This document shows positions 18,709 through 27,347 of a stretch of DNA of 64,000 nucleotides, one piece after another. The position numbers and the translations under genes were made by a program. The stretch's first letter is position 1; each line of letters begins with the position of its first letter. Location of the stretch: contig JBGAUE010000003.1 of NCBI GenBank assembly GCA_044228795.1, positions 62,001-126,000 on the forward strand, written 5' to 3'. Origin of the DNA: M0108 sp044228795. GTDB taxonomy: Bacteria; Pseudomonadota; Gammaproteobacteria; Chromatiales; Chromatiaceae. A model generated the notes under the pieces. That model had not been told where the DNA came from. It saw nothing but the letters and a program-made list of their open reading frames with translations, and made no database searches.

Positions 18709-19793
18709 GCGATCGCCATCTCCCTTACGAAGGTTTCCAGCCGGCCGGCCGCGATGGCTGACCGCAGGTCGGCCATCAGGGTCTGGTAGTAGCGCAGGTT
18801 GTGGATGGTGTTGAGCCGCGCCCCCAGGATCTCGTGGCAGCGGTCCAGATGGTGAAGATAGGCGCGACTGTAGTTGCGACAGGTATAGCAATCACACTTG
18901 GGGTCCAGAGGCCCCGTGTCGGTTCGATGGCGGGCATTGCGGATACGGACCACGCCGGCGTGGGTGAAGAGGTGGCCATTGCGGGCGTTGCGGGTGGGCA
19001 TGACACAATCAAACATGTCGATGCCCCGCCGCACCGCCTGGACGATATCCGCCGGGGTGCCGACACCCATGAGGTAGCGGGGCCGGTCCGCCGGCAGTCG
19101 GTCGGCAAGGAAATCCAAGACCCGCAGCCGGTCTGCCTCGGGCTCGCCCACGGACAGACCACCAATGGCATAACCGTCGAAGCCGAGCTCGGTCAGGCCC
19201 TCCAGTGACTCAGCGCGCAGTTCCTCGTACATGCCGCCCTGGACGATGCCGAAGAGAGCCGATGGGTTGTCGCCATGAGCCACCCGGCTGCGCGCCGCCC
19301 AGCGCAGGGAGCGCTCCATGGAGGTCCGAGCCTGCTCCGGGGTTGCCGGATAGGGGGTGCAGTCATCGAAAATCATGACGATGTCGGCGCCCAGAACGCG
19401 CTGCATGGCCAGGGATTCCTCGGGGCCCATGAAGATGCGGCTGCCATCGATGGGGGAGCGGAAATGGACGCCCTCCTCCTTGATACGGCGCAGCTTGCCG
19501 AGGCTGAAGACCTGGAAGCCACCGGAGTCGGTGAGGATGGGCCCGGACCAGTGGATGAAGTCGTGGAGATCGCCATGACTGGCAATAACCTCGGGCCCGG
19601 GCCGCAACAGGAGGTGGAAGGTGTTGCCGAGGATGATCTGAGCACCCAGGCCCTGGAGTTCCTCCGGGGTCATGGCCTTGACGGTGCCATAGGTGCCCAC
19701 CGGCATAAAGGCCGGCGTCTCCACCACCCCGCGGGCAAAGGTCAGACGCCCGCGCCGGGCCGCGCCATCGCTGGCCAGATGCTCAAATTCCAT
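18705..19793 (-). CDS. tgt: tRNA-guanine transglycosylase
   Basis: A 362-residue enzyme that swaps guanine-34 for preQ1 in tRNAs with GUN anticodons, a step in queuosine synthesis. Visible motifs: DSGGFQVFS with the general-base Asp, FDDCTPYPA, GGLSVGEP, the nucleophile region MFDCVMPTRNARNG and the zinc site CDCYTC plus a downstream His. The start overlaps the end of the HAD phosphatase gene by 11 bp, and the stop overlaps that of the convergent diguanylate cyclase gene. It is not next to yajC as in many relatives. Confidence 0.98.
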   Translation of the reverse strand: MEFEHLASDGAARRGRLTFARGVVETPAFMPVGTYGTVKAMTPEELQGLGAQIILGNTFHLLLRPGPEVIASHGDLHDFIHWSGPILTDSGGFQVFSLGKLRRIKEEGVHFRSPIDGSRIFMGPEESLAMQRVLGADIVMIFDDCTPYPATPEQARTSMERSLRWAARSRVAHGDNPSALFGIVQGGMYEELRAESLEGLTELGFDGYAIGGLSVGEPEADRLRVLDFLADRLPADRPRYLMGVGTPADIVQAVRRGIDMFDCVMPTRNARNGHLFTHAGVVRIRNARHRTDTGPLDPKCDCYTCRNYSRAYLHHLDRCHEILGARLNTIHNLRYYQTLMADLRSAIAAGRLETFVREMAIA

Positions 19794-20490
19794 GACCCAT
19801 CTCCTTCAGCCAGAGGGGTAAGGCTTGCAGGTCGGGGATTTCGGCCAGAGGCGGCTCCAGATCCGCCGGCCAGGCCTGGCTATCCCGGTTGACCCAGAGG
19901 GCGCGCATGCCGAGCGCCCGCGCCGCCTCAATATCGTAAAGGGGGTGATCGCCCAGATGCAGGGCCTGGTCAGGCTCCAGACCTGCCCAAGCCAAGGCCG
20001 CCTCAAAGAGGGCGGGGTCGGGCCGGGCAGCGCCCACCTCTGCGGCGGTCAGTGACCGATGAAAGAGGCCCCGCAGGGGCGTGTGGTCGATGTTCGCATT
20101 GCCGTTGGTCACGGATACCAATCGATAATCCACGGCCAGGGTACGCAAGACGGGGATCACCTCCGGAAAGGGCTCGACCCGGTTGCGATGCGCCATGAAG
20201 ACGGCCATGCCCTCCTCCGCCAGGGCGGGATCATGACCGAATTCGTCGAGCAGGACTTGCAGCGAGGCCTGGCGCACGGCGGTGACGTCATGGGCGATAG
20301 CCGGTCTTTGCGCCATCAGGCCGCGCCGGTGCTCACGCAGGCTTTCCAGATCCATAGCCTGCGCCAGCCGGGGCGCCTGCTGGGCCAGCCAGGCGTACAT
20401 AGCGACCTCGGCCCGTCGGATGGTCTCCAGGCAGGGCCAGAGGGTGTCGTCGAGGTCCAGGGTGATGAGTTGGATGGGGCGAGCATTCAT
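19783..20490 (-). CDS. HAD-family phosphatase, YigB-like
   Basis: A 235-residue haloacid-dehalogenase hydrolase with motif I LDLDDTLW (nucleophile Asp), motif II SVTNGNA, motif III Lys region and motif IV LHLGDHPLYDIEAAR. The length and the LDDTLWP form resemble E. coli YigB, which dephosphorylates FMN and a riboflavin precursor; other substrates are possible. The gene is translationally linked to downstream tgt by an 11-bp overlap. Confidence 0.8.
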   Translation of the reverse strand: MNARPIQLITLDLDDTLWPCLETIRRAEVAMYAWLAQQAPRLAQAMDLESLREHRRGLMAQRPAIAHDVTAVRQASLQVLLDEFGHDPALAEEGMAVFMAHRNRVEPFPEVIPVLRTLAVDYRLVSVTNGNANIDHTPLRGLFHRSLTAAEVGAARPDPALFEAALAWAGLEPDQALHLGDHPLYDIEAARALGMRALWVNRDSQAWPADLEPPLAEIPDLQALPLWLKEMGHGI

Positions 20491-20621
20491 GGCGTTGGCC
20501 GAGTGCGGTGGATGCCGACATTGTGCCCCAGGCGGGTGGTAACGGGAATCCGCCCTTTAAAGTCAAATCGCGCCTGCCCAAATGAGTATAAAATTCACTT
20601 GCCCCTAGTCGCGAGGCCGAG

Positions 20622-21257
20622 ATGTTCGCTTTCCACCGCAAAATCAGGATGCCCACCCATCAGGAGGCCCTGCCCGGGCGCGACCAGGCACTCGTGGTCA
20701 CCAACCGCCATTACGTCCTGGGCCGCCCCTTACTGCCACCCTTCCCCGAGGGGCTGGGCCTGGCCCTTTTCGGCCTCGGCTGTTTTTGGGGGGCGGAACG
20801 GCATTTCTGGCAACTGGATGGCGTCTGGACCACGGCTGTGGGCTATGCCGGCGGTTACACGCCAAACCCCAATTATGACGAGGTCTGCTCTGGCATGACG
20901 GGTCACAATGAGGTGGTCCGGGTGGTCTTCGACCCAACCCGCATGGGCTACGAACAACTCCTGAAGGCCTTTTGGGAGACCCATGACCCAACCCAGGGCA
21001 TGCGCCAGGGCAATGATGTCGGCACCCAGTACCGGTCCGGTATTTATTGCCAGGACGAATCTCAACGCCTGGCCGCCGAGGCTAGCCAGGAACGCTTTGC
21101 CAAGGCCCTGGCGGCGAAGGGGCGCGGTCCCATCACGACCGAGATTCTGCCCGCGCCGATGTTTTACTACGCCGAGGACTACCATCAGCAGTACCTGGCT
21201 AAGAATCCAGGCGGTTACTGCGGTCTTGGCGGCTGCGGCGTGGCCTATCCCGGCTGA
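20622..21257 (+). CDS. msrA: Peptide methionine sulfoxide reductase MsrA
   Basis: 211 residues, matching the longer E. coli-type MsrA with an N-terminal extension. The catalytic GCFWGAE motif is at about residue 53, with GYAGGYTPNPNYDEVC and the C-terminal resolving cysteines in CGLGGCG. It reduces the S-form of methionine sulfoxide in proteins or as the free amino acid. ATG at 20622 has GAGG about 7 nt upstream. Divergent from the HAD phosphatase. Confidence 0.97.
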   Translation: MFAFHRKIRMPTHQEALPGRDQALVVTNRHYVLGRPLLPPFPEGLGLALFGLGCFWGAERHFWQLDGVWTTAVGYAGGYTPNPNYDEVCSGMTGHNEVVRVVFDPTRMGYEQLLKAFWETHDPTQGMRQGNDVGTQYRSGIYCQDESQRLAAEASQERFAKALAAKGRGPITTEILPAPMFYYAEDYHQQYLAKNPGGYCGLGGCGVAYPG

Positions 21258-21267
21258 ACCGCCCCTT

Positions 21268-21288
21268 GCCCTGACCCATCGTCAGGGC
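21268..21288 (+). terminator. Hairpin after msrA
   Basis: A perfect 8-bp stem, GCCCTGAC and GTCAGGGC, with a 5-nt loop, 10 nt past the msrA stop. No T-run follows, so termination efficiency is uncertain. Confidence 0.5.
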
Positions 21289-21331
21289 CCATCCCCCCTC
21301 CCTTCAACCTCCATTAACCACAGACCCGCTC

Positions 21332-22534
21332 ATGAACGACACTAACGATTTCGCGGCGCTCCTGGCCGAATTCGACCAAACACACACAGGAACCCCTGAA
21401 AAGGGTGCCAAGGCCGGTGACCAGGTCCGGGGGCGGGTAGTAGCCATCAGCGAGGATCAGGTCTTTATCGATCTCGGCGGCAAGGCGGAGGGCATCATGG
21501 ACGCCGCCTCCTTGCGGAACCCGGAGGGTCAATTGAACGTCGCGGTAGGCGACGAGGTGACAGCGACGGTCGCGGGTATCGAGGAGGACGGCACCCTGCG
21601 CTTGGGCAACCAACAGGCCCGACAGCTCCATGGCGTGGCCGAACTGGAACAGGCCTATCGCGAGCAACTGCCCGTCCATGGCCGGGTAACGGCTGTGGTC
21701 AAGGGTGGCGTCGAGGTCCAGATCGCTGGCCAGCGCGCCTTTTGTCCGGCCTCCCAAATGGATCTCCGCTACATCGAGGACCTGTCGGAGTTCATCGACC
21801 AGCACCTGGACTTTCGCATTACCAAATACGAGGGCGGCCGCCACGTCAATTTGGTGGTCTCCCGCCGGATGTTGCTCGAGGAGGAGCAGCGCCTGCGCGC
21901 CGAGGCCATCCGCGCCAATCTCAAGGAGGGCGCCGTGCTCCAAGGCACCGTCTCCTCCCTCCAGGACTATGGCGCCTTCGTCGATCTGGGTGGCCTGGAG
22001 GGCATGATCCATATCAGCGAGCTGGCCTTCCACCGGGTTAAGCACCCCAGTGAGATCCTCAGCGTCGGCCAGACGCTTGAGGTCACGGTGTTGCGCGTTG
22101 ACAAAACTGACAATCCCAAACGCCCGGAGAAGATCGCCCTCTCCATCCGCGCCCTATCCCAAGACCCCTGGACCGAGGTGGCCCAGCAATTCCCCATTGG
22201 CTCGCGGGTCCAGGGCCTGGTCACCCGTCTACAGCCCTTCGGCGCCTTCATCGAACTGGCCCCTGGGGTGGAGGGCCTGGTCCACATCAGCGAACTGGGC
22301 GCTGGCAAGCGCATCAGCCATCCCCAGGAGGTGCTGAGCCCCGGCCAGAAGGTCGAGACCAGCGTACTCGCCATCGACCGGGAGCAACGCCGCATCAGCC
22401 TGACCCTGGACGAGGCCAAGGCTTCTGAGGCCGCGCCGGACCTGCCCAGCTACGCCCCCGGCGCCAAGACCACCACCGGCGATCTGGGCAGCTTTGGCGC
22501 CCTGCTCAAGCAAAGCATGGCAAAACCGCGCTGA
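21332..22534 (+). CDS. S1-domain RNA-binding protein, ribosomal protein S1-like
   Basis: A 400-residue protein made of four S1 repeats (about 28-90, 110-175, 195-265 and 282-350), shorter than the six-repeat RpsA of E. coli. The third and fourth repeats carry the strongest matches (GTVSSLQDYGAFVDLGGLEGMIHISEL and GLVTRLQPFGAFIELAPGVEGLVHISEL, each quoted in part by family). It probably binds mRNA or rRNA in the cytoplasm. Whether it replaces or supplements RpsA cannot be told here. It stands alone. Confidence 0.85.
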   Translation: MNDTNDFAALLAEFDQTHTGTPEKGAKAGDQVRGRVVAISEDQVFIDLGGKAEGIMDAASLRNPEGQLNVAVGDEVTATVAGIEEDGTLRLGNQQARQLHGVAELEQAYREQLPVHGRVTAVVKGGVEVQIAGQRAFCPASQMDLRYIEDLSEFIDQHLDFRITKYEGGRHVNLVVSRRMLLEEEQRLRAEAIRANLKEGAVLQGTVSSLQDYGAFVDLGGLEGMIHISELAFHRVKHPSEILSVGQTLEVTVLRVDKTDNPKRPEKIALSIRALSQDPWTEVAQQFPIGSRVQGLVTRLQPFGAFIELAPGVEGLVHISELGAGKRISHPQEVLSPGQKVETSVLAIDREQRRISLTLDEAKASEAAPDLPSYAPGAKTTTGDLGSFGALLKQSMAKPR

Positions 22535-22666
22535 TTTCCATGCCATTGACTTAAATCCTACCGGCCTGGCCCCAACGCCCTGGCGTCGCGGCCAATCCGG
22601 AGGGTACCCGTCACACTCACCTGCAAGAAATTTTGTCCCTCCCCCAAAAAAATTGTCGGTCACCCC

Positions 22667-22694
22667 TTGACGCTGGCCGTAGTGATACTATTTT
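22667..22694 (+). promoter_or_regulatory. Sigma-70 type promoter of hsp20
   Basis: TTGACG (22667-22672) and TATTTT (22689-22694) are separated by 16 bp. The predicted start, near 22701, coincides with the first base of the first leader hairpin. No obvious sigma-32 consensus was seen, which fits post-transcriptional heat control. Confidence 0.6.
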
Positions 22695-22700
22695 TGGAGT

Positions 22701-22784
22701 TGTGAATGCTCTTCGGAGATTCACAAAACCGCGTGATCCAACCTGGATACGCACCTTGAAAACATATTGCTCATTGAGGATATG
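22701..22784 (+). promoter_or_regulatory. ROSE-like RNA thermometer in the hsp20 leader
   Basis: Two hairpins make up the leader. The first pairs TGTGAAT (22701-22707) with ATTCACA (22719-22725), continues with CTC/GAG and is capped by a UUCG tetraloop. The second pairs CATATTGCTC (22763-22772) with GAGGATATG (22776-22784) across a 3-nt loop and hides the Shine-Dalgarno GAGG. It contains UUGCU opposite AGGA with an unpaired or G-G-paired G, the signature of ROSE thermometers known upstream of small heat-shock genes. Melting on heating would free the ribosome site for the ATG at 22788. Pairing is seen; function is inferred. Confidence 0.7.
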
Positions 22785-22787
22785 ACC

Positions 22788-23249
22788 ATGTCAACCATCG
22801 ACTTCTCTCCCCTCTTCCGCTCTATGATCGGCTTCGATCGGCTTTCGTCCGCCCTGGAGAATGCCTATCGCTCCGAGCCAGGCGGTTATCCTCCCTACAA
22901 CGTGGAGGTCAGCGGCGAGAGCGACTACCGCATTACCATGGCCGTCGCCGGATTTTCTCCGGGCGAGCTCGGTCTGGAGGTCAAGGAGAACATCCTGACG
23001 GTCTCGGGATCGCGCAATGAGGACGACAAAGAAGCACGTTTCCTCTACCGTGGGATCGCCAACCGGGGTTTCGAGCGCAAGTTCCAACTTGCCGATTATG
23101 TCCGGGTGGTGGATGCCCGGCTCGAGAACGGATTACTCCATATCGAGTTGCGCCGTGAAATCCCCGAGGCCATGAAGCCCCGCAAGATTGAGATCCGGGG
23201 TGAAGGTGGGCCGCTCTTGGAAGGTGAGAAGCTCAGGGCCGTCGCCTGA
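22788..23249 (+). CDS. Small heat-shock protein, Hsp20/IbpA-like
   Basis: 153 residues from the ATG at 22788, which has GAGG 8 nt upstream; the in-frame ATG at 22782 is only 2 nt from GAGG and is buried in the leader hairpin. The alpha-crystallin domain spans about 30-125 (PYNVEVSGESDYRITMAVAGF, RGIANRGFERKFQLAD, LENGLLHIELRREIPE, quoted by segment), followed by an IXI-like tail (RKIEIRG). It is an ATP-independent chaperone that holds unfolding proteins. The gene is monocistronic, with its own promoter and terminator. Confidence 0.95.
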   Translation: MSTIDFSPLFRSMIGFDRLSSALENAYRSEPGGYPPYNVEVSGESDYRITMAVAGFSPGELGLEVKENILTVSGSRNEDDKEARFLYRGIANRGFERKFQLADYVRVVDARLENGLLHIELRREIPEAMKPRKIEIRGEGGPLLEGEKLRAVA

Positions 23250-23291
23250 GCGACGCGACGCCGGACCTGATGTCCGGTAATCTCTGACAAT

Positions 23292-23319
23292 AGGCCGGGT
23301 ATCCCCCGGCCTTTTTTTT
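23292..23319 (+). terminator. Rho-independent terminator of hsp20
   Basis: Stem AGGCCGGG (23292-23299) and CCCGGCCT (23305-23312) with a 5-nt loop and a run of eight T. A second hairpin without T-run (CCGGAC/GTCCGG, 23261-23277) lies just before it. Confidence 0.92.
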
Positions 23320-23346
23320 GATTTTCATTCCGATTCAGGTTGCCTC

Positions 23347-24381
23347 ATGAAAGCTATCGGTTATCAACAGTGCCTGCCGATCGAAGACCCCTCCTCCCTG
23401 GTGGACCTTGACCTGCCTACGCCCTCGCCCGGTTCGCGTGATCTGCTAGTGGAGGTCCAGGCCATCTCGGTCAACCCCGTGGATACCAAGATCCGCCAGC
23501 GCGCGACTCCACCTCTGGGCAAATACCGGGTCCTGGGCTGGGACGCCTCCGGGCTAGTGAAGGCCGTAGGCTCCGAGGTGACCCTCTTCAAGCCAGGCGA
23601 CGAGGTCTGGTATGCCGGGGCTCGGGACCGGCCAGGCAGCAACGCTCAACTGCAATTGGTGGACGAGCGCATCGTCGGTCACAAACCCCGGAGCCTGAGC
23701 CATGCCGAGGCGGCGGCCCTGCCTTTGACCCTGGTGACGGCCTGGGAACTGCTCTTCGACCGGCTCCAGGTCACCCGCCTGTCGGCAGGCAAAACCGCCG
23801 GGAATGGCGCCGAGGCCATCTTGATCATCGGCGCCGGTGGCGGCGTGGGCTCCATCCTCACCCAACTGGCTCGCCAACTCACGGGCCTGACCGTCATTGG
23901 CACCGCCTCCCGGCCCGAGACGCGACAATGGGTCCAGGATCTGGGCGCTCACTTCATCGTCGATCATGCCCAACCCCTGGCACCCCAATTGGCGGCTATC
24001 GGCCATCACCAGGTCCGCTATATCGCGGGCCTGACCCAAACTGAGCAACATCTGGCAGCCATCATCGCGATCATCGCCCCCCAGGGCCGCCTCGCCATCA
24101 TCGACGACCCGCGCCAACTGGATATCATGCCCTTCAAGCAGAAATCCATCTCCATCCATTGGGAATTCATGTTTACCCGCAGCCTGTTCGTGACCGCCGA
24201 CATCCAGGTCCAGCATCTGATCCTGGAAGAGACCGCCCACCTGGTCGATCAAGGCCAGCTCATGACGACCCTGGTCAGCCATTTCGGACCCATTAACGCC
24301 AGCAACCTCCGGCGGGCCCATGCCCTGATCGAGAGTGGCCAGTCCCGGGGCAAGATCGTTCTGGAAGGCTTTCCAGCCTGA
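23347..24381 (+). CDS. Medium-chain dehydrogenase/reductase, quinone-oxidoreductase-like
   Basis: A 344-residue MDR protein. N-terminal GroES-like domain (about 25-130, VNPVDTKIRQ, GWDASGLVKAVGSEV, FKPGDEVWYAG) and a Rossmann domain with the nucleotide loop IIGAGGGVGSI (about 157-167). The catalytic zinc ligands of true alcohol dehydrogenases are absent, so it belongs to the zinc-free NADPH:quinone or enoyl reductase branch often annotated as zinc-binding alcohol dehydrogenase family. Physiological substrate unknown. Confidence 0.85.
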   Translation: MKAIGYQQCLPIEDPSSLVDLDLPTPSPGSRDLLVEVQAISVNPVDTKIRQRATPPLGKYRVLGWDASGLVKAVGSEVTLFKPGDEVWYAGARDRPGSNAQLQLVDERIVGHKPRSLSHAEAAALPLTLVTAWELLFDRLQVTRLSAGKTAGNGAEAILIIGAGGGVGSILTQLARQLTGLTVIGTASRPETRQWVQDLGAHFIVDHAQPLAPQLAAIGHHQVRYIAGLTQTEQHLAAIIAIIAPQGRLAIIDDPRQLDIMPFKQKSISIHWEFMFTRSLFVTADIQVQHLILEETAHLVDQGQLMTTLVSHFGPINASNLRRAHALIESGQSRGKIVLEGFPA

Positions 24382-24474
24382 TTTTTCAGCCGGTTCGCCC
24401 CCCGGGCCCTACCATCAAAGCCTTCCTGTGGCGCGAGTCATCAATGGGCGAAGTAATGAATTCAAGAAAAAATC

Positions 24475-24503
24475 TTGCGGAATAGATCAAAATTCGGCAT
24501 TAT
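24475..24503 (+). promoter_or_regulatory. Candidate promoter of the cold-shock gene
   Basis: TTGCGG (24475-24480) and CATTAT (24498-24503) are 17 bp apart. This would give a leader of about 125 nt before the ATG at 24637, in keeping with the long structured leaders of cold-shock genes. The match to consensus is only moderate. Confidence 0.4.
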
Positions 24504-24636
24504 GAATCCCGTGCAGTGTTATCTTGTAGTGTTCCGGTAGTACCTCCTCCCCGTAGTGCGTGGCAGATTCTTCCGTGATATCCCAACAGTTGTCTGCATA
24601 CAAACACGTTTAGTTCAATCCAGAGGTTTTACCGTA

Positions 24637-24840
24637 ATGGCTATAGGTACTGTTAAGTGGTTTAGTGACGAAAAGGGCTTTGGCTTCATCGCCCCCTCCG
24701 ATGGCAGCAAGGACGTTTTCGTCCATCACAGCGCCGTTCAGGGCAGTGGCTTTAAGACGCTTGCCGAGGGGCAAACCGTTTCCTATAACGTTGAGCAAGG
24801 CCAGAAGGGCCCGAGCGCGACCAACGTCATACCCCAATAA
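24637..24840 (+). CDS. Cold-shock protein, CspA family
   Basis: 67 residues, standard length. RNP1 (KGFGFI) and RNP2 (VFVHHSA) RNA-binding motifs are intact, with GTVKWFSDEKGFGFI near the start and GPSATNV at the end. It binds single-stranded RNA and melts secondary structure at low temperature or during stress. AGAGG lies about 10 nt before the ATG. The gene is monocistronic with a strong terminator. Confidence 0.97.
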   Translation: MAIGTVKWFSDEKGFGFIAPSDGSKDVFVHHSAVQGSGFKTLAEGQTVSYNVEQGQKGPSATNVIPQ

Positions 24841-24872
24841 TTCCAGGGGGCTTCGGCCCCGGTATCTGGAAT

Positions 24873-24899
24873 AAAGCCCCGCTCTTTCGCGGGGCTTTT
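24873..24899. terminator. Bidirectional terminator between the cold-shock gene and glgX
   Basis: Stem AAAGCCCCGC (24873-24882) and GCGGGGCTTT (24889-24898), loop TCTTTC, followed by T on the plus strand and with A-rich flanks so that it can also serve the convergent glgX transcript. Confidence 0.9.
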
Positions 24900-24974
24900 G
24901 CATTATAGGGACTTCACGAACATACCTCGTCCCGCCAAGTCAGGCTTGGACCCCGCCTTGCGTTTCAGCCCCGG

Positions 24975-27074
24975 TTATCCGGCCCCACCGGCAACAAGCA
25001 CGGCAATGCTGCGGCCCTCCACATGATAATGGCGGGTATTCAGGAGAGGCTGCAGCGCAGCTAACTCCCGGATGGCATCGTCACCCGCCTTGCCCGTATC
25101 AATGAAGCCGTACCAACCCCCCTCACCAAGGTTCGGCAGTTCAAAGTCGTGGGCCTCCCAATGGGCATTCGCCATCAGAAAGATGTCCTCGGCCCGTCCG
25201 CTCGGGGCATTGCCCCTGAGGTGCATGGCGAGACTATGCGAATCGTGGCTCCAATCCGGTTCTCCAAGGCGAAAGCCGTGCCAATGAATCTCGGCGCCCA
25301 GCCCCTCCCGGACCGTGAAGCTGTCGAATGTCAGCAGCTTGTGTGACTTCCGAAAGGCGATTAACAAGCGAAAGAAGCGAAAGAGACTCCGGTTACTAGC
25401 ACCCTTGTCCCAGTCCAGCCAACTGATGCGGTTGTCCTGGCAATAGGCATTGTTATTGCCCCCCTGGGTGCGCCCCAATTCATCGCCGGCCAAAATCATC
25501 GGCACCCCGCGCGCCAGGATCAGCAGGGTCGCGAAGTTGCGTACCTGCCGTTCCCGAAGCCGCAGGATCTCGGGTTCATCCACCGGTCCTTCGCGACCGC
25601 AGTTCCAACTCAGATTATTCGGATCGCCATCGCGTTCCTCCTCGCCGTTGGCGCGGTTATGCTTATCGTCATAACTGACCAGGTCGGCCAAGGTGAAGCC
25701 GTCGTGACTGGTGATAAAATTGATGCCATGACCAGGTTCGCGATCGCTCTGAAACAGATCCGAGCTACCCGCCAGTCGCGTCGCCAGGCTGCCAACCATT
25801 CCCGGTTCTCCCCGGACGAAACGGCGGATATCGTCCCGGAATCTGCCATTCCATTCCGCCCAACGCCCCCAGTTGGGGAAGCTACCCACCTGATAGAGCC
25901 CAGCGGCATCCCAGGCTTCGGCGATCAGCTTGGTATCGGCGAGTACCGGATCGCCGGCAATCTGCTCCAGCAGAGGGGGGCTGGCCAACACATTGCCATC
26001 CTGGTCCCGCCCCAGAATCGAAGCCAGGTCGAAGCGAAAGCCATCCACATGCATTTCCGTGACCCAATAGCGCAGGCTGTCGAGGATGAAATGGCGGACA
26101 TAGGGATGGTTACAGTTGATGGTATTTCCGCATCCGGAAAAGTTCATATAGCTGCCATCCCCAGCGAGCATGTAGTAGGAGCTGTTGTCGATCCCTTTCA
26201 TGGAATAGGCTGGGCCCCGCTGATCACCCTCGCCACTATGGTTGTAGACGACGTCGAGAATCACCTCGATTCCGGCGGCATGGAATGCCTTCACCAGATC
26301 CTTGAACTCATTCACCTCCCGACCCGGCCCAGAATCCGCGGCATAGCTGGCCTTGAGGGCAAAGAAGGATAGGGGGTGATAACCCCAGAAGTTTCGGAGA
26401 GCCGAGCCGTCCTCCGGGTTGATCCCTTCGTTGTCTCCCTCGTCGAACTCCGTCACGGGCAAAAGCTCAACCGCGGTGATACCCAATTCGAGCAGGTAGG
26501 GGATTTTTTCGATCAAGCCACGGAAGGTGCCCGGGTGCTGGACTTGGGACGAGGTGTCCTGAGTAAAACCACGGACGTGCAACTCATAGATCACGGAATC
26601 CGCCATGGGTCGGTTGATCGGCTGATCCAGTGCCCAATCGTAATCGCGTCCGACGATCAAGCCACGGCGAAAGGCATCCTGATGGCGGCGACTGCCATCA
26701 CCCCAGGGGCGCGGACTGTTGAGGGCGAGGGCGTAGGGATCCGCCAGGCACAGTTGGGGATCGAAGCGGTGTCGAACACCAGCGGGACCCTCGATTCTAT
26801 AGGCGTATTCGATGCCGGGGTTCAGGCCAGATACGAAGGCATGCCAGACATCGCCCGTCCGATTGTGGTGGCGGTCCAGGGGAAACGCGGCCATCTCCAC
26901 CCTACTGCCCGGCAGGAATAACAGCAAGGTGACGGCAGTGGCATGCCGGGAAAAGATCGCGAAATTGATTCCACCCCGCTCGACCCTGGCCCCAAACGGC
27001 AAGGGGTGGCCACGTTCGAAGCCAAAATCCTCGGTAATGACCGAAAGCAGGTCACGGCTGGCTGGGTACGACAT
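24975..27074 (-). CDS. glgX: Glycogen debranching enzyme GlgX
   Basis: A 699-residue GH13 (isoamylase-type) enzyme. An N-terminal CBM48-like domain (about 15-120, FGARVERGGINFAIFSRHA) precedes the barrel with VIYELHVRGFT, DVVYNHSGEG, the nucleophile Asp in GFRFDLAS, the acid Glu in LIAEAWDAAG and TSHDGFTL. It hydrolyses alpha-1,6 branches of glycogen trimmed by phosphorylase. The ATG at 27074 has GAGAGGA 5-6 nt upstream; the open frame extends to 27173 but without a ribosome site. No other glycogen gene is adjacent. Confidence 0.95.
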   Translation of the reverse strand: MSYPASRDLLSVITEDFGFERGHPLPFGARVERGGINFAIFSRHATAVTLLLFLPGSRVEMAAFPLDRHHNRTGDVWHAFVSGLNPGIEYAYRIEGPAGVRHRFDPQLCLADPYALALNSPRPWGDGSRRHQDAFRRGLIVGRDYDWALDQPINRPMADSVIYELHVRGFTQDTSSQVQHPGTFRGLIEKIPYLLELGITAVELLPVTEFDEGDNEGINPEDGSALRNFWGYHPLSFFALKASYAADSGPGREVNEFKDLVKAFHAAGIEVILDVVYNHSGEGDQRGPAYSMKGIDNSSYYMLAGDGSYMNFSGCGNTINCNHPYVRHFILDSLRYWVTEMHVDGFRFDLASILGRDQDGNVLASPPLLEQIAGDPVLADTKLIAEAWDAAGLYQVGSFPNWGRWAEWNGRFRDDIRRFVRGEPGMVGSLATRLAGSSDLFQSDREPGHGINFITSHDGFTLADLVSYDDKHNRANGEEERDGDPNNLSWNCGREGPVDEPEILRLRERQVRNFATLLILARGVPMILAGDELGRTQGGNNNAYCQDNRISWLDWDKGASNRSLFRFFRLLIAFRKSHKLLTFDSFTVREGLGAEIHWHGFRLGEPDWSHDSHSLAMHLRGNAPSGRAEDIFLMANAHWEAHDFELPNLGEGGWYGFIDTGKAGDDAIRELAALQPLLNTRHYHVEGRSIAVLVAGGAG

Positions 27075-27257
27075 GTTCGTCCTCTCAAGATGGCCACTTC
27101 TAGCCCCGGGCCTTCGGCATAGGCATAGACTTAGGGCCGAATAGTTAGGGGCTCCCCCGCTATATGTTCGCATATGGAGATGGGCTGGGGGGTGTGGATA
27201 TTCACCCGCGGACCACTAATCCTGCGATGAGGCAGATCGTGAGGCAAAACATGGGAC

Positions 27258-27286
27258 TTGACACCAGCCTGCTCGATGGTTATTGT
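27258..27286 (+). promoter_or_regulatory. Promoter of the phasin gene
   Basis: A near-consensus pair, TTGACA (27258-27263) and TATTGT (27281-27286), spaced by 17 bp, about 60 bp upstream of the phasin ATG. Confidence 0.7.
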
Positions 27287-27289
27287 GCA

Positions 27290-27319
27290 CTGCAACAATT
27301 GCTGCACTGCATCAATTGC
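27290..27319 (+). repeat. Tandem 13-bp repeat at the phasin promoter, candidate PhaR operator
   Basis: CTGCAACAATTGC (27290-27302) and CTGCATCAATTGC (27307-27319) differ at one base and start 17 bp apart, directly over the expected transcription start. Phasin genes are commonly repressed by PhaR binding repeats of this general kind. No phaR gene is in the window, so the regulator is inferred. Confidence 0.5.
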
Positions 27320-27347
27320 CCATCACTAAACACTTTGGAGATTGACC

